DNA of 64,000 bases, taken from NCBI GenBank assembly GCA_045651985.1, contig JAZRTK010000024.1, forward strand, positions 54,433-118,432, in the 5' to 3' direction. The position numbers and the translations under genes were made by a program. This DNA comes from SIG710 sp045651985. GTDB lineage: Bacteria; Bacillota; Clostridia; Oscillospirales; CAG-272. Below the pieces are notes generated by a model. That model did not search any database. It was not told the origin of the DNA and saw only the letters and a program-made list of their open reading frames with translations. Of the stretch, positions 16,837 to 24,449 are shown one piece after another; position 1 is the stretch's first letter, and every line of letters begins with the position of its first letter.

Positions 16837-17432
16837 TTAAATTTATTGGTCTCACAGGTCCTTCGGGCGCAGGAAAAGGCGAAGTCTCAAAGATTCTTTC
16901 GGAAATGGGTTTTTATCATTTTGACTGTGATAAAATATACCACGACCTGCTTATTCCCCCGTCTCAGTGCCTTGACGAGCTTCGCAGTAATTTTGGCGAC
17001 GAGATATTTTTCTCTGACGGCAAGCTTGACAGAAAAGCTCTTGCCGCAATAGTATTCTCGCAAGAAGGACGGCAGAAAAAACTGCCGATTCTTAACTCTG
17101 TCACCCATAAATACGTGCTTAAAGAGGTGCAAAGGCGATCAAAGGATTTGAAGGAATACAAGATCTTCACGGTTGATGCTCCTACCCTGTTCGAGAGCGG
17201 ATTCGACAAGGAATGCGATATAGTAATTTCGGTTTTAGCCGACAAGAAAAAAAGAATTGAGCGAATAATCACCCGCGAGGGATTGAGCCAAGAAGCGGCA
17301 GAAGCGCGTATAAATTCTCAACCCGACGACGAATTCTATTCCGATCGGTCGGATCATGTTATTTACAACAACGGCGATCTGGCATCTCTTGAAAAAGAAC
17401 TGGAAAAGATCGTAAAGGAGGCGGGATTTTGA
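16833..17432 (+). CDS. coaE: Dephospho-CoA kinase
   Basis: 199 residues. CoaE phosphorylates the 3'-hydroxyl of dephospho-CoA, the last step of coenzyme A synthesis. The P-loop reads GPSGAGKG, with Gly in place of the usual Ser/Thr after the lysine; the DCDKIYHDL segment and the VDAPTLFESGFD region match the family. Starts inside the oxidoreductase stop (ATGA) and its stop overlaps the next start. Confidence 0.92.
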   Translation: MIKFIGLTGPSGAGKGEVSKILSEMGFYHFDCDKIYHDLLIPPSQCLDELRSNFGDEIFFSDGKLDRKALAAIVFSQEGRQKKLPILNSVTHKYVLKEVQRRSKDLKEYKIFTVDAPTLFESGFDKECDIVISVLADKKKRIERIITREGLSQEAAEARINSQPDDEFYSDRSDHVIYNNGDLASLEKELEKIVKEAGF

Positions 17433-18007
17433 AAAAAGCGTTTATCAGAACGGTCATCCTGCTTTGTATCATAGGTCTGTCCATCGGTATAGGCTTTGGG
17501 ATCGACGCCGTTTGCGATCTCATAGACCGAAAGACTCATCCGCTCAGATACATGGACTACGTTGAAAAATATTCGGAGGAATATTCGGTTCCTCAGTCGG
17601 TCATTTTGGCGGTTATGAAATGCGAGAGCGATTTCGAGAGCAACGCGGTATCAAGCGCAGGTGCTGTCGGACTTATGCAAATGATGCCAGATACATTTGT
17701 GTGGTTAAGCCGCGACAAATTGGGCGAAAATCACGGTGCGGGTATGCTTTACGATCCCGAAACAAATATTAAATACGGAACTTACTATCTTTCCTATCTC
17801 TATCTCGAATTCGGACGTTGGGAAACGGTCTACGCGGCGTACAATTGCGGTCCGAACAAGGTAAAGGAATGGCAGTCCGACACGAAATACGCCGACGAAA
17901 ACGGATTTTTGAAGAATATCCCAATAAGAGAAACAAAAAACTATGTCTCAAAAGTCAAGAAGGCAGAGGCACTTTACAAAAAACTATATTTTACAGAAGG
18001 AGAATAA
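17429..18007 (+). CDS. slt: Membrane-anchored lytic transglycosylase
   Basis: 192 residues. TTG start at 17429, placed by a full AAAGGAGG site (17414-17421) 7 bases upstream and overlapping the coaE stop. One N-terminal membrane helix (about 8-30) is followed by an SLT domain with catalytic Glu66 (CESDFESNAVSSAGAVGLMQMMP) and AAYNCGPNKVKEW, which cleaves the MurNAc-GlcNAc bond with formation of anhydromuramyl ends. The coaE-SLT pairing is common in Clostridia. Confidence 0.93.
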   Translation: MKKAFIRTVILLCIIGLSIGIGFGIDAVCDLIDRKTHPLRYMDYVEKYSEEYSVPQSVILAVMKCESDFESNAVSSAGAVGLMQMMPDTFVWLSRDKLGENHGAGMLYDPETNIKYGTYYLSYLYLEFGRWETVYAAYNCGPNKVKEWQSDTKYADENGFLKNIPIRETKNYVSKVKKAEALYKKLYFTEGE

Positions 18008-18009
18008 AC

Positions 18010-19398
18010 ATGAAAGACGCAAATCAGTTGAAAGAAGAGCTTCTTTACACAAAGAAGACGGTTTACGAGGTGCTTGGCGATGATGAGGTCGCAAAGGCAT
18101 ACGACTATGCAGAGGGCTACAAGAGCTATCTTGATTCCTCAAAGACCGAGCGCGAGGCAGTTGATACCTCTATCGCTATTCTCGAGGCAAAGGGCTTCCG
18201 TCCCTATTCCCTGGGAGACCGAGTAAAGGCAGGAGACAAGCTCTACTACAACAACCGCGGCAAGAGCCTTTACGCTTTCACTATCGGTACTGAACCGCTT
18301 GAGAACGGTGTCCGTATCCTCGCTTCCCACATCGACTCCCCACGTCTTGATTTCAAGCCCTGCCCCGTCTACGAGGACTGCGGAATCGGATTTTTCAAGA
18401 CTCACTACTATGGCGGTATCAAGAAGTATCAGTGGACCACTATCCCCCTTGCAATTCATGGCGTTATCGGTACCAAGAGCGGCGAGACCATCAAGGTCTG
18501 CATCGGTGAGGACGACAACGACCCCATTTTCTATATTAACGACATCCTTCCTCACTTGGGTCAGGAGCTTGCAAAGAAGCCCCTGGGCGAGGCTATCGAG
18601 GGTGAGATGCTGAATCTGTTCGCAGGCAGCCGTCCCTTTAGCGGTGAGTACGGTGCGGATTCCGTAAAGCTGAACATTCTCGCTATTCTCAACGAGAAGT
18701 ACGGTATCACCGAAGTTGACCTTATGTCTGCCGAGCTTTGCGCAGTTCCCGCGGCAAAGGCAAGAGACATAGGTCTTGACCGCGCCGCTGTGGGCGCTTA
18801 CGGTCACGACGACAGAGTTTGCGCTTATCCTTCTCTCACCGCTATGACCGACGTTGACAGCGCTCACACGGTTATGTGCATCCTTGCAGACAAAGAGGAG
18901 ATCGGATCCGAAGGCAACAGCGGTATGCAGAGCGAGATCTTCCGCGACATTATCGTTGAGCTTTCAAAGGTTCTGGGCGCCGACGAAGCTATCGTTCGCC
19001 GCAATTCCATGTGCCTTTCCGCCGACGTTTCCGCGGCTTACGACCCCAACTTCAAGAGCGTTTTCGAAAAGAGAAACAATCCCGAGCTTTCCTGCGGCGT
19101 AGTGCTTCTTAAGTACACGGGCGCAAGAGGAAAATCGGGAACAAGCGACGCTTGCTCCGAATATATGTCCTACCTGCGCTCCATTATGGACCGCGAAGGC
19201 ATCGTTTGGCAGTCGGGTGAGCTTGGCAAGATCGACGCGGGCGGAGGTGGAACAGTTGCGAAGTTCATCGCAAACCTCAACATCGACACAATCGACGTGG
19301 GCGTTCCCGTAATCGCTATGCACGCTCCCTACGAGCTTATCTCAAAAGTTGACCTCTTTGAGACCTACAAGGCTTTCAAGGTTTTTGCAAAAGCATAA
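18010..19398 (+). CDS. apeA: M18 family aminopeptidase
   Basis: 462 residues from ATG 18010 (AGAAGGAG upstream). A dinuclear-zinc aminopeptidase that removes acidic or neutral N-terminal residues. Metal-site motifs are visible: SHIDSPRLD, GHDDRVCAYP, KEEIGSEGNSGM and the C-terminal MHAPYEL. Cytoplasmic, no signal peptide. Codon use is strongly biased (many GAC, AAG, CTT), suggesting high expression. Confidence 0.93.
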   Translation: MKDANQLKEELLYTKKTVYEVLGDDEVAKAYDYAEGYKSYLDSSKTEREAVDTSIAILEAKGFRPYSLGDRVKAGDKLYYNNRGKSLYAFTIGTEPLENGVRILASHIDSPRLDFKPCPVYEDCGIGFFKTHYYGGIKKYQWTTIPLAIHGVIGTKSGETIKVCIGEDDNDPIFYINDILPHLGQELAKKPLGEAIEGEMLNLFAGSRPFSGEYGADSVKLNILAILNEKYGITEVDLMSAELCAVPAAKARDIGLDRAAVGAYGHDDRVCAYPSLTAMTDVDSAHTVMCILADKEEIGSEGNSGMQSEIFRDIIVELSKVLGADEAIVRRNSMCLSADVSAAYDPNFKSVFEKRNNPELSCGVVLLKYTGARGKSGTSDACSEYMSYLRSIMDREGIVWQSGELGKIDAGGGGTVAKFIANLNIDTIDVGVPVIAMHAPYELISKVDLFETYKAFKVFAKA

Positions 19399-19401
19399 AA
19401 T

Positions 19402-20472
19402 ATGCTTGATAAATTAAGAGATACAGAACAAAAATATATCGGTATCGAGGACAGTCTTGCAGATCCCGAGATCATGAGCCGTCCCGTCGAATACGGGACG
19501 CTCATGAAGGAATACAAGGCTCTGACGCCCATTGTTGAGAAATACCGACAGTACCGCGCGTGTAAAAACAACGTTGAGGGTATAAATCAGATGCTCGAAG
19601 GTGAGCTTGACCGTGAAATGCGGGAGCTCGCCTCCGAGGAACTGAAAACGGCAAAGGAGGAGCTATCCACTCTTGAAGATGAGTTGAAGGTCCTCCTCCT
19701 GCCCCGAGACCCCAACGACGATAAAAACGTTATAGTTGAAATTCGTGCCGGTGCGGGAGGCGAGGAAGCGGCGCTTTTTGCAGGCGTTCTTTACAGAATG
19801 TACGGTATGTTCTCGGACCGCGAAGGATTCAAGATATCTGCCATGAACTCCAACCCCACCGAGCTTGGAGGCTTTCGTCAGATAGCCTTCAACGTGGAGG
19901 GAGACGGGGCGTATTCCCGTTTCAAATTTGAGAGCGGAGTTCACCGCGTTCAAAGAGTTCCCGAAACCGAGACGCAGGGACGCATACATACGTCGACCGT
20001 TACGGTGGCGGTGCTTCCCGAAGCGGAGGAGGTCGAGATCGAGATCAATCCCGCCGAGCTTAAATTCGAAACCTGCAAATCCAGCGGCGCGGGCGGTCAG
20101 CACATAAACAAGACTGAATCCGCCGTGAGAATACTGCATATCCCCACGGGAACGGTGGTCGAATGCCAGGAAGAAAGAAGCCAGTTTAAAAACCGCGATA
20201 AAGCCATGAAAATGCTTCGCGCTATTCTTTACGACCGAAAGCAGAGAGAGCAATCGGACAAAATAGCGCAGGACAGACGAGAACAGGTCGGAACAGGCGA
20301 CCGAAGCGAGAAGATACGCACCTACAACTATCCTCAAAGCCGAGTTACGGACCATAGAATCAAAATGACGATACATTCTCTTGACGATTTCCTCAATGGA
20401 AACATAGGAGAAATGGTAGACGCACTTGCCACCGCCGAAGCGGCTGAAAAACTGAAAGGCGAGCAGGCGTAA
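19402..20472 (+). CDS. prfA: Peptide chain release factor 1
   Basis: 356 residues. RF1 reads UAA and UAG. The stop-codon-reading PxT motif is PET (RVPETETQGR) and the peptidyl-tRNA hydrolysis loop is SGAGGQHINKT. It starts 3 bases after the aminopeptidase stop with no clear ribosome site, so translational coupling is likely. The methyltransferase prmC that modifies the GGQ glutamine, often a neighbour, is not next to it. Confidence 0.97.
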   Translation: MLDKLRDTEQKYIGIEDSLADPEIMSRPVEYGTLMKEYKALTPIVEKYRQYRACKNNVEGINQMLEGELDREMRELASEELKTAKEELSTLEDELKVLLLPRDPNDDKNVIVEIRAGAGGEEAALFAGVLYRMYGMFSDREGFKISAMNSNPTELGGFRQIAFNVEGDGAYSRFKFESGVHRVQRVPETETQGRIHTSTVTVAVLPEAEEVEIEINPAELKFETCKSSGAGGQHINKTESAVRILHIPTGTVVECQEERSQFKNRDKAMKMLRAILYDRKQREQSDKIAQDRREQVGTGDRSEKIRTYNYPQSRVTDHRIKMTIHSLDDFLNGNIGEMVDALATAEAAEKLKGEQA

Positions 20473-20491
20473 AAGAAAGGAGGTTTTTCTT

Positions 20492-21535
20492 TTGGAAACG
20501 AAAATAGTCACAATAACCAAACTGAATAGCGATGCAAAAGAAAAGCTTCAAGAGGCCGCGACCATTCTTTCATCAGGCGGTCTTGTGGTCATGCCTACCG
20601 AGACCGTGTACGGTCTCGGTGGCGACGCAACAAGCGACCACGCCGCAGAAAAGATATACGAGGCAAAGGGACGTCCATCAAACAACCCCCTCATAATACA
20701 TATTGCTGAGCCGCAGGACGCTGATGCTTATTGTCACACTTCTCCGCTCTACTACAAGCTGGCAGAGGCGTTTATGCCCGGACCGCTGACCGTTATCATG
20801 CAAAAAAAGGACACGGTCCCAAAATCAGTCACGGGAGGACTTGACACTGTAGCTGTAAGATGTCCCGCTCACCCTGTGGCAAACGCCCTCATCAGAACGT
20901 TTGGAAAGCCAATCGCCGCGCCGTCCGCAAATATTTCGGGCAGACCCTCTCCGACCTGCGCAAAGTACGTAATAGAAGACCTTTGCGGTCACGTTGATAT
21001 GATAATCGACGGCGGTCAATGCGAGATCGGGCTCGAATCAACGATCGTAAAGATAGACGGAGACAATCTGACGCTTCTCCGCCCCGGCGCGGTCACATAC
21101 GACGCGCTGACAATGGTCTGCGAAAAGGTGGAAATTGCCGATGCCGTCACCGACAAACTAAAAGAGGGCGAGACCGTGCTCTCGCCAGGTATGATGTACC
21201 GCCACTATTCCCCCAAAACCCCCGTCGTTCTTCTTGACGGAGATGACAAAAGCTTTATTGAATTTATATTCTCCGAACAAAAAAGAACATACGGGAAATG
21301 CGCTGTTATATGCTATGACGGCGAAGAAAAGCTTATTGGTACTAAAAGTGTCATTACCATAGGCAAAAAGAGCGACCTTGTGTCACACGGAAAGCAGATT
21401 TTCACAGCTTTGCGCGAGGCTGACACATTCGGTGCCGAAATAATCTATGCTCATTTGCCTCCCAAAGAGGGACTTGGACTTGCTCTTTACAACCGTTTGA
21501 TACGTGCGGCGTCCCACACGGTCAAAAAATTATAA
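20492..21535 (+). CDS. tsaC: L-threonylcarbamoyladenylate synthase, Sua5 type
   Basis: 347 residues. TTG start at 20492 with AAAGGAGG 8 bases upstream. The YrdC domain (PTETVYGLGGDA, KGRPSNNPLIIH, APSANISGRPSPT) makes threonylcarbamoyl-AMP for t6A modification of ANN-decoding tRNAs. The extra C-terminal ~130 residues make it the longer Sua5 form rather than TsaC proper. Placement behind prfA groups translation-fidelity genes. Confidence 0.93.
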   Translation: METKIVTITKLNSDAKEKLQEAATILSSGGLVVMPTETVYGLGGDATSDHAAEKIYEAKGRPSNNPLIIHIAEPQDADAYCHTSPLYYKLAEAFMPGPLTVIMQKKDTVPKSVTGGLDTVAVRCPAHPVANALIRTFGKPIAAPSANISGRPSPTCAKYVIEDLCGHVDMIIDGGQCEIGLESTIVKIDGDNLTLLRPGAVTYDALTMVCEKVEIADAVTDKLKEGETVLSPGMMYRHYSPKTPVVLLDGDDKSFIEFIFSEQKRTYGKCAVICYDGEEKLIGTKSVITIGKKSDLVSHGKQIFTALREADTFGAEIIYAHLPPKEGLGLALYNRLIRAASHTVKKL

Positions 21536-21596
21536 ACTCCTTTTGAAAACAAGCATTTTTGCATCCGGATAAAACGACAAAAGAAAGGCACGAAAA

Positions 21597-23813
21597 ATGG
21601 CAAAGAAAAGAAAAGTGGAAAACACACCAAGTGAAATAATCTATTCCGAGCCTACGCTCCAGCCCATAACCGAAACTATCGAAAGAAACTACATGCCCTA
21701 CGTTATGAGCGTTATCATATCGAGAGCAATTCCGGAGATAGACGGCTTCAAGCCCTCCCACCGAAAGCTTCTCTACACCATGTACTCGATGGGTCTGCTT
21801 CGCGGGGACAGAACGAAAAGCGCCAACATCGTAGGTCAGACTATGAAGCTGAACCCTCACGGTGACGCGTCTATATACGAGACTCTCGTCCGTCTTACCC
21901 GCGACAACGGCGCACTGCTTCACCCCTTCATCGACTCAAAGGGTAACTTCGGAAAGCAATACAGCACTGAAATGCAGTATGCGGCAGCAAGATACACAGA
22001 ATGCTGTCTTGAAAAATTCAGTGCGGAGCTTTTTTGGGGCATTGACAAAAACGCCGTTGACATGGTAGACAACTACGACGGAACGATGAAAGAGCCTTCT
22101 CTGCTTCCCACCACATTCCCAAACGTTATCGTGTCCCCCAACATGGGTATCGCAGTAGGTATGGCGTCTAATATCTGCTCTTTCAATCTTGCAGAAGTCT
22201 GCGACGGTACTATCGCACTTCTTAAAAATCCCAGAACCAAGACGGAAAAGATAATGGAGCTGATAAAAGCGCCTGATTTCTCGGGCGGAGGTCAGATAAT
22301 CTACAACGAACAGCAGATGCGTGAGGTTTATGAAACGGGTCAAGGCTCTGTTGTTATCCGTGCCGTATACAAATACGACAAGGCAAATCATTGCATTGAC
22401 ATTCTGCAAATACCTTATTCTACGACTATAGAGCAGATAATTAAACGTCTGACAGAGCTTGTAAAAGAAGGCAAGATGAAGGAGATCACCGATTTCAGAG
22501 ATGAGATCGACATCTCGGGATTCAAGCTTACAATAGACCTTGCGCGCAGCGCGGATCCCGAAAAAGTCATGGCAAAGCTCTATAAATCCACCCCTCTTGA
22601 GGATAGCTTCAAGTGCAATTTTAATATTCTCGTAAACGGTACGCCCCGTCAGATGGGAATAGTTGAGATCCTCTCCGAATGGATCACCTTCAGAATGGGA
22701 TGTGTACGCCGCGAGCTGACATATGAACTTGAGAAAAAGCAGGCAAAGCTGCACCTGCTCATGGGTCTGGGCAAGCTTCTTCTTGACATAGACAAAGCTA
22801 TCCGCATCATTCGTCAGACCGAAAAGGAAGAAGACGTTATCCCCAACCTGATGGACGGCTTCTCTATTGACAAGACACAGGCAGAATATATAGCCGAGAT
22901 CAAGCTCCGCAACCTTAATCGCGAGTATATCCTTAACAGGATCAAGGAGATCGAAGGTCTCCAAGGCGAGATCGCAAACATCGAGGAGATCCTCGGCGAC
23001 GAGCTGAAGATCAAAAATCACATTATCGAACAGCTCAAGGAGATCAAGAAAAAATACGGAAAACCCCGTCTTTCCGAGATCGTTCACGCGGACAGCATAG
23101 AAGAATACGTTCCCGACGAGCAGATCGAAAATTACAACGTCAAGCTCATTATGTCAAAGGAAGGCTATTTCAAAAAGATCACCCTGCTCTCCCTGCGTGG
23201 AAATGATGAGCAGAAATTCAAGGAAGGCGACTCCCTCGCTTTTGACATTGACACGGACAATATAAGCGAACTTGTTTTCTTTACAAACAAGTGTCAAGTG
23301 TATCGTGCGAGTGTAAATGATTTTGAATGCACAAAGGCGTCGGCACTCGGTGATTATGTTCCCGCAAAGTTGGGAATGGACGAGGATGAAAAGCCTATTT
23401 TCGTCAAAGTCCAGAACGACTATCCCGAAAATAAGAATTTTGTGTTTATTTTTGAAAACGGCAAGGGAGTCCGCGTGCCCGTTTCGGCATACGCCACCAA
23501 GGGCAACCGCAAAAAGCTCATTAATGCTTATTCCGACGTTTCACCTATCGTGGGAGTGTTCTATGAAGACGAGCCTTTTGATATTTTACTTGTTTCCGAC
23601 GATAAAAAGGCTCTTGTAATAAAATCAACTCTTATCCCCGTAAAAACAACCAGAAACGCACAGGGCGTCGCGGTATTTTCACTCAAGAAAAAGAGCCGTC
23701 TGATCAACGCAAAGGCGGCAAACGAGCAGGAATTCCCCTCAAAGGGCTTTAAAAAGCTGAAGATTCCCGCAATCGGCGTTTCTCTGTCTCCAAAGGACAA
23801 AATCTCCTTTTGA
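21597..23813 (+). CDS. parC: Type IIA topoisomerase subunit A (ParC/GyrA-like)
   Basis: 738 residues. The breakage-reunion domain has the catalytic Tyr133 (AAARYTECC), HRKLLYTMYSMG and the quinolone-region equivalent HGDASIYETLVR. A coiled-coil tower (IEGLQGEIANIEEIL) and a C-terminal beta-pinwheel follow; the pinwheel lacks a GyrA box, which favours a topoisomerase IV-like decatenase. No GyrB/ParE gene is adjacent. This divergent ParC-like group is seen in Clostridia alongside a true GyrA; which role it plays here is inferred. Confidence 0.85.
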   Translation: MAKKRKVENTPSEIIYSEPTLQPITETIERNYMPYVMSVIISRAIPEIDGFKPSHRKLLYTMYSMGLLRGDRTKSANIVGQTMKLNPHGDASIYETLVRLTRDNGALLHPFIDSKGNFGKQYSTEMQYAAARYTECCLEKFSAELFWGIDKNAVDMVDNYDGTMKEPSLLPTTFPNVIVSPNMGIAVGMASNICSFNLAEVCDGTIALLKNPRTKTEKIMELIKAPDFSGGGQIIYNEQQMREVYETGQGSVVIRAVYKYDKANHCIDILQIPYSTTIEQIIKRLTELVKEGKMKEITDFRDEIDISGFKLTIDLARSADPEKVMAKLYKSTPLEDSFKCNFNILVNGTPRQMGIVEILSEWITFRMGCVRRELTYELEKKQAKLHLLMGLGKLLLDIDKAIRIIRQTEKEEDVIPNLMDGFSIDKTQAEYIAEIKLRNLNREYILNRIKEIEGLQGEIANIEEILGDELKIKNHIIEQLKEIKKKYGKPRLSEIVHADSIEEYVPDEQIENYNVKLIMSKEGYFKKITLLSLRGNDEQKFKEGDSLAFDIDTDNISELVFFTNKCQVYRASVNDFECTKASALGDYVPAKLGMDEDEKPIFVKVQNDYPENKNFVFIFENGKGVRVPVSAYATKGNRKKLINAYSDVSPIVGVFYEDEPFDILLVSDDKKALVIKSTLIPVKTTRNAQGVAVFSLKKKSRLINAKAANEQEFPSKGFKKLKIPAIGVSLSPKDKISF

Positions 23814-23865
23814 GTGAGGATTTTCCCGTCAAAAAGCCGAAAAATATGAACAGAAATAAAATTAT

Positions 23866-23895
23866 TCGACAAATTATTTGACAAATCGCTTGACA
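23866..23895 (+). repeat. Three phased -35-like repeats, 12-bp period
   Basis: TCGACA (23866-23871), TTGACA (23878-23883) and TTGACA (23890-23895) recur exactly every 12 bp, with AAAT following the first two. The middle one is the functional -35 at the right distance from the -10. Confidence 0.7.
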
Positions 23896-23906
23896 TTTGT
23901 TATAAT
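23878..23906 (+). promoter_or_regulatory. Promoter of the exported protein-SpoIID pair
   Basis: TTGACA (23878-23883), 17-bp spacer, TATAAT (23901-23906). A third TTGACA lies inside the spacer and could bind a regulator or a competing polymerase. Confidence 0.8.
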
Positions 23907-23966
23907 TTATGCGTATATGGCGAAATTTCTGTGTCGCCAATCTTTCCCCGAGAGAGGTAAATAATT

Positions 23967-24449
23967 ATGAAAAAAAGAATCATTTTGATAATTTCTGTTG
24001 CTTTGGCGTCACTTATCGCCCTCAGCGTTATTGCAACCGCGGCTTACGACAGCACGTCCGACCCCATTATTTCGCTGTCCTATCTTACAAAGTACGTCGA
24101 AGAGGCACTCAAGCCCATCAACGAAAAGATCGACGCCCTCACGGGCGGAACCACCGCGCCCGCAACGGCTGATGCGTTTACCGTTATTGAGCTCAAGCCC
24201 GGTCAGGAGCTTCAGTGCACGGCAGCCACCGAGCTCATTCTTCGCTCCGGCTCTGCCGTTATCGTTTCCCCCTTTGACAATCAAGGACTTTGCGACATGA
24301 CCGCAGGTGTTGACCTCCAGGCAGGTGTTGCTGTCCCCAAGAACCATTGCCTTCTCATTCCCCGCGGAAACGACGGCAGAGGTATAAAAATCACAGGTAG
24401 CGGAACTGCTTATGTTATGGTAGGAGGTGCTTATAAAATTGTCGGATAA
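23967..24449 (+). CDS. Small exported protein of unknown function
   Basis: 160 residues with a classical signal peptide (MKKR, hydrophobic core to about residue 24, cleavage after ATAA). The mature part has a short helical stretch, a Thr/Ala linker and a beta-rich C-terminus with LRSGSAVIVSPFDNQGLCDMT, LLIPRGNDGRGI and YVMVGGAYKIVG. I do not recognise a named family, though the glycine-rich ending looks conserved rather than random. It overlaps the SpoIID-like gene, so the two are probably translated together and act at the envelope. Confidence 0.75.
   Translation: MKKRIILIISVALASLIALSVIATAAYDSTSDPIISLSYLTKYVEEALKPINEKIDALTGGTTAPATADAFTVIELKPGQELQCTAATELILRSGSAVIVSPFDNQGLCDMTAGVDLQAGVAVPKNHCLLIPRGNDGRGIKITGSGTAYVMVGGAYKIVG

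Noticed and set aside
17818..18009. Upstream extension of the M18 aminopeptidase
   Set aside because: Overlaps the lytic transglycosylase gene; ATG 18010 has AGAAGGAG.
19663..20520. 285-codon minus-strand frame over prfA
   Set aside because: Antisense shadow; no ribosome site or family similarity.
21936..23087. 383-codon open frame on the minus strand
   Set aside because: Shadow of the ParC-like gene in the opposite strand; no recognisable motif.
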